The notes under the pieces: model-generated
Databases searched by the model: none
Told to the model about the DNA's origin: nothing
Seen by the model: only the letters and a program-made list of their open reading frames with translations
Translations under genes and position numbers: made by a program
Source: Azolla caroliniana
Taxonomy: Eukaryota > Polypodiophyta
DNA length: 64,000 nt
NCBI GenBank assembly: GCA_043228905.1
Contig: JBHGNT010000006.1
Span: 1,612,001-1,676,000 of the forward strand
Reading direction: 5' to 3'
Shown here: one piece after another, positions 25,701-36,400 of the stretch
Position numbering within the stretch: the stretch's first letter is position 1
How the letters are laid out: the number at the start of each line of letters is the position of its first letter

Positions 25701-28700
25701 TATTGCACACACTAAGATGTATGCCATTTAGTTTATACATGATGAAATTGATGATCATTAGGTACTCGATAGGTGAATTTACACTTCTAGCTTGCGCATT
25801 GGTGGCATGCTTTAATTTTAGGGAGGGTATGTGCATGGGTAATATGAAATAGAATGTTTTTTATTAAATTGCTTACATTTATGATATTTTATATGAACAT
25901 ACATAGAAGGTTACCAAGAAGAAAGCTGTAAAGTGGACATGAACTAAAAGTAGTTATACTTGCAATAAATTTTGTGGAAATAGATATACATGAAAAATAT
26001 GTTTTGTGACATTGATGTGAATTTGGACCAAATTCTTTGGAAACTTTTTTAGATAATAGTGTTAAGTATAATGAGAGAGGAGAATTCTTTTCTTTGGGAT
26101 TTTAATCTATGAGACATCCTTTTTAAATTTGAAGTTTCAATTTGTATTCATCTTCTTACAAATGATGCTTATTTATACTGTTGGATAACATCAGATGCAT
26201 TATCAATATTTGACATGGGTGATGGTTTATGTTTTTGCAGCTATGTCTTAATGTGTATACATTTTCTCCAACAAAGAAAACCTCCTGTGCTACCATGTCT
26301 TCAGGTACTAGTATTGTTTGACAATGCAATATATCTGTATGCTCTGCTGTGTATGTGCAATTTGGTGGATTGTTTTTGCATAGGCCCCTTTTTGGCAGAA
26401 TATTAATCATGGATGTCTAAAGTTATTCTGCATAATTTCAGAGAACAATACTGATATATTATTCTGAAGTCATTATAATAGGAAATAGCTTTGGGTTGGC
26501 ACTGAGACTGGACAGTTGTATGATGGAAATTCTTCTCTCTTCTTTTCAAGGACGGAGCCTTTTCTATGCATGGTTATTAATCTCAGCCGATTTTGCAAAC
26601 TTATATTATAAAGAGATGAAATTGAGCCATGAAACGTGCACTGCTAGCATTCTAAATTTTTTAACATATTAATTTGGCTCATCGGCATCTAGGGAGAAAG
26701 CAAGATATATCAACATCTCTAAAAGACGAGAAAGCCTATGAGACCTGATAAAGGTTGCAGCTGTTTTATTTTAAGTTGTTGACGTGAGTAACAAAAGAAA
26801 AACTAAAGAAAAATATCTGTCTACGCTAGATTCCTAACTCTAAATGGTGTGAAATGCAATCATGAATAACCACCAATCTTCTTTGATGCCCGATCATTGG
26901 AGCTGAAATTGTTGCCCTATGAGAATATCCATCAGGAGCTGATCTAATATGGATGCAATTAAGTCGGCGATGTCTTTCTACTGTAGGTTCCTAAAACTAA
27001 ATGGTTTGAAACGTCAGTAACAAACAATCAGGCAATGCAAATATCCAATGATCCAATATGGTATGCAATTAAGTCATCAAAGCAAGTAATGGAACGAAAA
27101 CAAAAACATCTTTTTTATTAAATGGTTTGAAACGTAATAACCAACAATCAGGTTTGGTGCTTGATCATTTGAACTGATATTCCTGCCCCTGAAAATATGC
27201 ATCTGGGGTGATCAAATATGGTATGCACTTGGGATTGTGGTCCTGATTGGTGCTCATGATGTCCATAACAAAGAACAATGATGCTAGGCGTCAGGCCTCC
27301 ACTTTCGCATCATGAATATTTGCTTGTACATCATGAATTTCCCTAGTAGTGTCCGTACAAAAGAAATCTATCAAAGTTCTCTGCTTAGGTGAGTCTATGA
27401 GTGTGAATCTCTCCTTCAAGGGGCCCTTCTTTGCAACCTTATCCCTACAAGGAAGGATAATAAGCCTCTTTGGTCATTGTACTCCATCACTCTACGGAGA
27501 GGTTCAAATCCTTCTCTGAAGAGAGACAATAATATTTTTCTTTGGTCTCATAGTGGGCAATGAAGTCCATAATGCTCCCCAAATTAAACTCGCGATTGCA
27601 AAGCATGCAGGCAGGGTTCTCGAAAGCTGTTTATATTTTCCGGTCTTTATCTTCAATTGATGGGATGATGTTTGGACCTGCCCTACTACTGTATGAAGGA
27701 CATGGGACATCTGTGCCTCCGTATACTTGACTTGAATAATGAAAAATTCTGGGACGAATGTGAATATTTCTGAATACTAACAATTGGTTTCATGTTCCCC
27801 TTCTAGTTGTATGAATTTATGTTCTCTACTAGCTTCCCACTAAATAGTTATCAAGGATCCATTCTATTTACCCATCTCTGAGATGTATTAAATATCATAG
27901 CGTTGTCCTACTACTGCCCCTCTCCTAGATCTTAGTTGATGTAATTAGAATATTCATTGAGCATTTTGCTCATTTACATCACATCTACATGTCCATTTAT
28001 ATCATGTGCCATACATATTTTGAATGTTTAGTTTCAAGGGATACTCTCTCTTTCTCCATGCATGCATCATTTGCTTCTGTTGCTTGAGTTTGCATGCTCA
28101 TTTATATGTGCATTTTATTATTATCATGACCGTATATCCTGTAGGTTTAGATTTAGCCCTTGCCCAACTTTTTGTATGTGTGACTAAATTGAGTCACACA
28201 TATTAGAAACCACAAGATTAACCTTAGCACATAATGATGGGCATGATATCCCTTATTTTTAATCTGAGCTACCTCATTCAATATTTCTCAACTTTTGTGT
28301 TCTGTCAGTCAAATTTATGCTTTGGAAAAAACCATGGCAATAGCACTAGATCCAAGCTATTTCTTTCTCTTGTCTAGTGCAACGAGATCGCATTTTGGAT
28401 ATGTTTGAATAAGAGAATGAAAATTTGAGTTGGCTTAGAAGTTTGAGATATTGTCACATCTCTCTGTTGCATCTTTAAACATAGCTTTTGCAATCTTGGA
28501 AAAATGACTGTGTATACTTTTGACATTATGGCCTGAAATATGAAGACTGAAATGTTTTCCAAAGCATCATGATTCCTGAATGAATATTTGTTGATTTCTC
28601 ATGTTTTTGACTTTTTACTGCAACAGAAAATGGAACCTACATTTCAGCAAACTGTAGGACACATAAAATGTGCGTATTTTGATAGAGTTGAAAGTCTGAA

Positions 28701-29345
28701 AGGTTTTGGCCAGAAAAACAAGGAGAGCCTAGCAGATTTGCTAACATCGTTCTTCGAATACTGGGCTTTTGGGCATGATTATAGTCACTCAGTGATTTCG
28801 ATAAGAACAGGGAGATTCTTAAGGTGGCTTTCCTCTTATCAATCTTTTCATTTTATACGTCATGTCTTCTAGTTTTCATTACATTCTTATTTTTTCGGAA
28901 ATTTACTGAATACTGAAGTATTTTCAAATTTTGAAAAATACCCTCCCAAAACATCCTTCCTCTCTCTACAATGTGATTTCTCTCTACATAGAGAGGCAGA
29001 AAGTGTAGATAGCAGGTGGGCATTTTGATAAACTATTCCTTATCTTATTCTCAATGCATTGTTATTTTATTTTTCTTCGATGTTTATGCATCGTTATTCA
29101 GTAAAGCGGAAAAGGACTGGACTCGACGCATTGGAAATGAAAGACATTTGATATGTATTGAAGACCCATTTGAGATTTCTCATGACTTAGGCCGCGTAGT
29201 TGACAAGTATAGCATTCGTGCTTTGCGTGAAGAGTTCCAACGAGCTGCAAGAATCATGCGGGATACTGAACCTTGGGTTAGACTCTTCAAGCCTTTTGTA
29301 AGACAACAGGTGGAGGATGATGCTTTGGAAAATCAAACTATTTAA
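22779..29345 (+). CDS. URT1: UTP:RNA uridylyltransferase, URT1-like TUTase
   Basis: Six exons join in phase to 973 residues: 22779-24602, 24681-25049, 25180-25403, 26241-26304, 28627-28823, 29102-29345. URT1 adds uridines to deadenylated mRNA tails in the cytoplasm and so shapes decay. Exon 1 encodes a long disordered N-terminus: a conserved-looking [12 protein letters not shown] near residue 31, a His/Gln-rich stretch at about 115-160, then low-complexity sequence. The catalytic core begins near residue 620. It shows the DNA polymerase beta-type motif FGSCANAFG (about 684-692), acidic residues Asp697 and Asp699 (SDIDIC) and Asp753 (CDVCVNN), and a PAP-associated domain ([20 protein letters not shown]) in exon 5. 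The 54-residue spacing from Asp699 to Asp753 matches what I recall for Arabidopsis URT1. The other plant TUTase, HESO1, lacks this long N-terminus. Arabidopsis URT1 is about 760 residues; the excess is N-terminal. Confidence 0.92.
26836..27233. repeat. Degenerate tandem triplication in URT1 intron 4
   Basis: Three related segments begin near 26836, 26991 and 27117. Each opens with CTAAATGGTKTGAAA or a close form and ends with AATATGGNATGCA. They differ by internal deletions. They account for part of the 2.3-kb intron. Confidence 0.6.
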
Positions 29346-29742
29346 GCCAAATGGCAAGGAAAAAGAATAGTGTTTTGTGATAATAACTCGTTTTGTTTGC
29401 GGTATTTTGGAGAGACTTTTGGGATGTTCAGGAATTACAGAGATCTTCACATACTTGCAAGGTTCGAGATTTTATCGGCATCCACATTGGAAGCCTCGCT
29501 CATCATATACTTCTAACAGATGCAAGTAAGGTGCACTTGTATACTATTTATGTGAATTCAGCTCGAATTAATACAGAACAAATTGACTGTTTGGAGTAGA
29601 ATAACAAGTTTATATTCCCCACCATGAATCTCACTCTGACCAAGCTATTTTGCTTACTAGCTCATAACATAATTCTAGAATTTACCGTCAGGCAAAGAAT
29701 CCATTGATTTATTTATTGGTATTTGCAACAATTTGTTTTAGG

Positions 29743-29882
29743 AAGCAATGGGAGCAACCACTTTTTTCTCGGTTTGCACACATTGTATCATGTATATGCC
29801 ATATTTTAGGAGCAATGGGAGTAACCGCTTTTTTCTTGGGTTGCACACATTGTTTATCATGTATATGCCATATATCGGTAGT
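29743..29882. repeat. Tandem duplication, about 70-bp unit, downstream of URT1
   Basis: Two consecutive copies carry AGGAGCAATGGGAG or near, then TTGCACACATTG and CATGTATATGCCATAT. They lie about 400 bp after the URT1 stop. Confidence 0.75.
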
Positions 29883-31420
29883 GATAAGGTTTATAGAAGC
29901 ATGTTTTGTTGAATTATTGTTCTTAAGAGGCTTTCTGAGATCAGGCACCTAATTATTGTGTACATTGAATTGGTAATGCTAAGGTTTGTAGAAAACCTCA
30001 TTTTCTCATATGTTATTGTTTCCAAGAGTTTGAATTCATTATAGGAACTAATTGGAATTATACCATGCATGATCCACGCCTATGATACTATGGAGAAGTG
30101 AAGAATATTTATTTTAAAATATCTTTGAATGTTGAATAATCAATCATGATTGCTTTCCTATAGAAATAAACAGGTGAGCCTCAAAAAAGGCTATTCTTCA
30201 AGCTAGCTATTATTTACAAAAGCAAACCATGAATTAGCAACTATGAACTTCACAGGATTCTTGACTTGATGCAATCTCTTTCAATGTGGTATGCACAAGT
30301 GTCCTCGAGCTTAATTCATGGACAACAAACTTTGCATGCATTGCAAAGGATTTGATTCATATTTTCTAACATATTACCTTATGGATTATGTGAAGATGCT
30401 TTTTGAACCGTAATATTACTTGGTGAATTTGTATCATGACAATAGAGGCTAATGTTTTGGGACATCGCTCAACATTTAGCTTTGAATGGGTCTTATTGAA
30501 CGTGCGTCACAGATAACAATAAGAACTGATCATGGTTGATTGTGATGTGTATGCTGTTTTGGTTTTACAGTATGAAGCAATAAAATTGTAGTCATGGACT
30601 TGGTGCTCCAAAAACTCGGTCTTTATTTGTATTTTAACGAATGACTTCCAACCTTGTGAACATGTAAAAAAAGATAGGTGTATGCAAATTTCTCAATTCC
30701 TTATTGTATGATACATATAAGCCTGTTTCTAGAGTATTCATTGAAGCTAATATGACAATATAGGATCTAATTTGAGTGATGATAAAAAAATAATGATGAG
30801 CAAAGATAAAGTCTAGAAAAATAGAAAGAAGATAAAATCAGAACGCACTTACAAAAGAAATCACTCATTAGAAGTATCTTGTGAACCCAAGATTCTCAAC
30901 CTCAATTTTTAGACATAGTAGAGGCTCAATAGTTAAATAATGCATTCACACTAACTCGTACAATGGATGAATTCTTGTAAGCTGCGATTCATACTCACAT
31001 CCTTATGCACTTTCTATTTGCTAAATTGCATTTTCTCAAACTAGACCCATGAGATAGGTATTAGAAAGGAAGATTCATGAGATAGGGATGTGGGTGATCT
31101 CAAGCTACACACAAGAAGGTTCACACAATTGGTTTAATCTGTAAAGTTTCTCAAGTTGCAATGAAACAAGTAAACACCATATTGCTTTGTGTATACCATG
31201 GTATCAATTGGAAAAGAAACCAAGTCTATCTAGAAGCTTCATGGAACAAAGTTTATGACAACTTGTGACTAATAATCAAGGAATTACACAAGCTTATAAG
31301 CATGACTTGTGCAAGCAACGATGTGAACATGAGTGAATTTAAGTACAATGTAGAAGCTTTAGACCGCTAGTTCTCTTTGAGTCAAAAGAAAAGAAAAAAT
31401 GATCAATTTGTTATTTCTAT
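29883..31420. other. Intergenic DNA, URT1 to hAT element
   Basis: AT-rich sequence without an open frame or repeat that I recognise. Confidence 0.5.
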
Positions 31421-31428
31421 GTTACATG

Positions 31429-32761
31429 CAGGGCAGGAATTTAACGGGTGTCATGCCTGTCTAAGGCCATTTTGCCCATAAAAAACATACACCCAATAAA
31501 AATGTCCGTCAAGTGACATATAAACTTACAATTTTCATTTTTTATGCAAAAGGCGCCCAAAAATTATACATGTCAAATGACATGCTAAAAATTTAATTTC
31601 CATGTCATATATGTATGTATGTATATATTTATAGTGTCGGGCAAAGGTTGAATTGGGAGTCGGGACTTTTCCCAGCTAGTGGCAACCATTATGGATAGCC
31701 GAAATCGATTCCGGCCAGGATTTCTATAGTATATGAAAATATTTATATTGTATATTTCTTCCAATGTTTCATTCCCAATTTCCCCCCTCTTTCTATTTCT
31801 CCCCTGTTTTCTCTTTTCTTGCTTCCTTCTTCACGCGTTGCTCGTTGCTTTCCTTCATCGCTACTCCATGTTCCTTGGTTGTTACCCATTGCTCCCGGCT
31901 CGCTCACTACTCATTGCTCCCCGTCGCTTCTTAGTGATTGCACGACATCTACTGTTTGACACTACATCACTCTGAAGTATGTATTTTGTCTCTCTTTTTC
32001 TCTTTCTCTTTATTTTCTCTTTATTTTCTCTTTTATTGAATCTTTTTTCTTTGAAGATTGCTCATGAGAAACGTGTATGACACAGTGGAATGCATTTTCT
32101 TTTATTCCCACAAAAATCTACAATAGGATAAGGACTAAGCAATTAGAGAGATTAGTTACATATGTTTGTCCAATATGGACTTATTGAAAGCCATAGAAAG
32201 CATGGAGGAGGTGAGATAGGTCTAATTGTTGATTGGTTGAACCCATAGATATCAAGGAGTATGGTTGTGATGAGGTTATTATGTTTGATTGTTGTTTAGA
32301 TGAATTATTAATATGCACAAGTGATGCTAGAGGAATTTTAGGAGACATCAAACATTTGTTGGAGGGATATATTTAACCTTTGGTTTGAAGAGAAAGAGAG
32401 AAGGATAGTATCATTGAAGTAGACGCATATTGCACAATGCTTAATATGAGGATCACGGTATGACAAACATTTTTTTGCATTTTTTGGGCTTTAAGAAATA
32501 TATGATGATTAAGTATTCAATTTGTATTAATTTTTTTGTATGATTTCATTATCTTTGTTGGGTAGTGTTTATTTGTGTATCTTTGTGTATTTTCTATTGT
32601 AATAAAATGTATAATAATGAAGCATCATATAGATCTTTTCATTCTTAAAACTTGTACGTCAAATGACATATTAGTTTTTGCACTCTCGTGTCATATGACA
32701 TAAATCTTTAAAAAATGCCCGTCAAAAAACTTAAAGGCTAACCCGTCAAATTCAAGCCCTG
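31429..32761. mobile_element. Non-autonomous hAT-superfamily DNA transposon
   Basis: The ends are inverted repeats: the left reads CAGGGCAGGAATTTAACGGG and the reverse complement of the right reads CAGGGCTTGAATTTGACGGG, a typical hAT CAGGG start. The flanks are an 8-bp target duplication with one mismatch (GTTACATG 31421-31428, GTTACGTG 32762-32769). Palindromic GTCANNTGAC words recur near both ends (31507, 31572 left; 32655, 32689 right), like subterminal transposase-binding sites. At 1333 bp it has no transposase-like frame, so it would need transposase from elsewhere. Confidence 0.88.
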
Positions 32762-33345
32762 GTTACGTGCACTGAAAGTGCTATTGTTTGAAGGCTTCTT
32801 CATAGAACAAATGCTACCTACACCCAAGAAGAACCAAATGATTTGCTCATCCTAAGGTGGCAAAGGGTAGCAATTACTATTTGTTTGAAACCCCCCCAAA
32901 ATGACAAGGATAATTGGCTCAAGCTAGAGGTTGTTACAATTTCTACTCCATTTTCTTTTAAGTGATGACGCCATCATCATTGGGAAGCCTCTCATTGCGC
33001 AATAGTGGAGAAGAAAGGAGTTCAACTTTCCTATGATTATATTAATACGAGGGAAAATTCTATAGTGCACATGGCCATGGAGTTTCATCACATTGATTGT
33101 TCTAACATGCACTGTCGCTACATTCGAGTTTGTGTTCCACACATTCGCCAACCCTCACATGATCGCAACGGACGTGCACTCCCAATGATTTCATCTGTTT
33201 ATCCATAAAAATAATCTTGAACATCGAGAATTTACTCACGTATATATACATATAGACATACATATATTAATATACATACATACATACGTGCATACCCAAA
33301 CTTACGTATATGTCTCCGGACAATAAAATCTGTGACTCTTTCTGA

Positions 33346-33349
<4 letters not shown>

Positions 33350-33380
<31 letters not shown>
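33350..33380. repeat. (CT)n microsatellite in VPS20 5' region
   Basis: About 15 CT units some 95 bp upstream of the VPS20 start codon, probably in the leader. Confidence 0.85.
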
Positions 33381-33382
<2 letters not shown>

Positions 33383-33474
33383 GCAGAAGAGAAGTTCAAT
33401 GCCCGAGAGAAGACGACCACGAAGAAGAAGGTCGTGACCTCGACGTCCCTCTGCTGTTTTCCAGAGTTCCTGCA

Positions 33475-36400
33475 ATGGGGAACCTCTTCTCTGCGAAGAA
33501 ACCTAAAGTCAGCGATGTTGATCGCGCCATTCTGTCGCTTAAGACACAAAGGCGGAAACTCTCTCAGTATCAACAACAGGTGTGTCCCTCATCATTTCTG
33601 TACATACTGCGTAAGATACTTGTGTAAATTTCTGGCATTCTCTACGATATCTGAGGTAGAAATTTGTTTCTTGTTACTTTCTTTTCGTATATACACATAC
33701 TTATGTCTCAGTATGCGTCTTAGCTTTTTTTTTACATACCATGTAAATTTCTCTCCTTTTCTAAAAGTTTGAACATAGATCTGTTTCTTCTTGCTTTATT
33801 TTTCATGTTTATTATACTTCTCATACATTGACAGCAGGTATATTGATCTTTATGTATATACTGTGTGTATTTGTTTCGTTCTCAATAATTGTTCTGATTC
33901 TGGTTACTTTCTTTTCAAACCTGCGTGTGCACATATATTGCTGCATGAAATGTTGGTTTCATTTAAACTTTTATGTGTACATGCCGGTGCATTGATGCTT
34001 CCTCCTTTCAACTATTATCTGCATATGTTGCTGCATGAAATGCCGTTTTCTTTCAAACTATTTGTGCATGTGTAAGATTATGTAATGGAAAGAAAGTGAA
34101 GCATTGAACTTTGTGTGAACGTTTCATGCACTAAGATCACTGCTTTCTTTATTGGAAGCGAAAGCTAGCAAATTCCTCCACTTAATTGGTTCATGTTTTC
34201 AGCTGGAGAGAGTTATTGAGAGAGGGAAGGAAGTAGCAGTAGAACTAGTGAAGGAAAAAAAACGAGATCGTGCACTTTTAGCTCTGAAAAAGAAGAAAGT
34301 ACAAGAAGAGCTTCTCAAGAATGTTGATGCATGGCTCCTCAATGTCGAGCAACAGGTAAAATTTACAGATTTCCTAGTTAACATCACTGTAAAATGCGTT
34401 TCTAATGTCAACTGAAACCACCCAGGGAAACGTTTTCTGTTATTTCTGATAATTAGAATTGACAATAAGAAGATTTTGGTGAATTCTATATATGCAACAC
34501 ATATTTTGGTTTGTTTTTGGCTGAAACAAGTGTCTTCTGAGGGAAATATTTCTCATTGACATTCATAGTGATGTAGAAACTTTCTATAGCGATGTCTTTG
34601 CAGGGGCATTGTATATATTGTTCTTCACTTTTCCTGCATGTACACTTGTCTTTTGAAGCTATCAGATATAGAACTAGCAAGCAAGCAAAAGGCTGTTTTT
34701 GAGAGCTTGAAAGCAGGAGCAAAAGCAATCAAGGATTTGCAAACTGAAGTCAACATCGAGGATGTACAAAAGCTGATGGATGAGACAGCTGAGGCTAAAG
34801 CGTATCAAGAGGTATGACCTTTCCATCACCAGAAATTCCTTAGTGTCAAATTCACACTATTGGATTTATTTATGTATGTTCCAAGGTAATCATTAGCTCA
34901 ATATATATGTAGTTATATACCACTATGAAATATCAGCAATTGACCTGGTTGTGAATGAATCTATGTTTGTACTGACCCTCGATTTTATTCCAATTATTAA
35001 TTCCTCCGATTTCTTTTAGGAATCTTTTCCTTATTTCTGCGTCTCTCGTTTTCTGTCTTAAGATCATTATCGTGGATCTTTAGGAAGCTATAGCTTTTTA
35101 GTTTTGTTTTACCAATGCATTAATATCGTTATCATGGATCTTTAAAAAACCAGAGCGTATATTATTGTTTTAATATAATTAGCATGAACTCACCCATGCA
35201 TTAAGGTCATTATAATGGACCTTTAGGAAAGGTAGAGCCTATTTTTTTTGTCATTATGGATAACATAATTTCACCCATGTTTGTAAGTATAATCATAGAT
35301 CAATTTTGGTCTATAACTCATATCGTGATTAGCGCATATTTGTAATCAGGATTTGTGCCATATCCTATCCCTCCTATTCATGCTACAAGAATCAAGGGCT
35401 ATCGGATTGGGCTCCCAATCAGGACATTACAAAGGGGTTATAATATATCGGGCAACAACAATTTGTCAAACTACAATCTCATCACCCTTGCCATCGACAG
35501 AGTCATAGTCTTAGGTGCTTCCCTCACTTCCAATTTCTCTCCATTTTGGATTTGCCTATGCTATAGATCTTGGGTTTGTTCTCAAAGTCGAGACAACGTT
35601 TTAAGATGTAATCTCTTGTTTGGTCTTATAGGGCATGTTAATCTCTTAAAAGATGCTAATCTCTCTTTCTCTCTCATGCCCTCACTTCCCAACTCTCCAC
35701 TAAACTCCATACCTTCAACAATAGTTCTCCTTATATGGACATCTACCCTATGCGCTGTGCAGTGTGATAGGGCAGCTGCGAACGTCATCACATCAGTTAG
35801 AGATTGAGGTAGGCAGATATACATGACTACCACTAGAAGAAAGAATTTGCCAATTGTGTCATCAAGGAATGGAATCTGAAGAACACTATGTTTGTCACTG
35901 TAGTGTCTTTTATGAAATAAGATGGATATACCATTGCCTCTTTAAACAAGGCTTAGACCCACTACACAAGTTAATGGAATACAATGACCAATGGTGCCTA
36001 GGCCTTTTCTTGCTTGAACTCAAGAGACATAGGGAAAAGTTGTTAAAGGACAATAGTACAGCCACACAAGCTCATCCACAAAGAACGATCACAACATTCT
36101 TTAGACCCATCACTCCTACAAATGCTTAGTCTAAAGAAAGATCGGGAGCCCATTTGTGATTGATGGGTTTCTTTTTGTCTTATTTACTTTTATATTTTCT
36201 TAATAATGTTTATTTTATTTTGATTTGTTGTTCTCAAAGACGAGACAAAATTAAGATGTAATCTCTTGTTTGGTCTTATAGGCCATTTTGGCCTCTTAAA
36301 AGATGATAGTATATCATTCTTTCTCTCATTCTTTCTTTCTTACTGCATCTTGACTAGATGCCACATACCTAGGATTATGCCCCAGGATTGTTCATATGAT

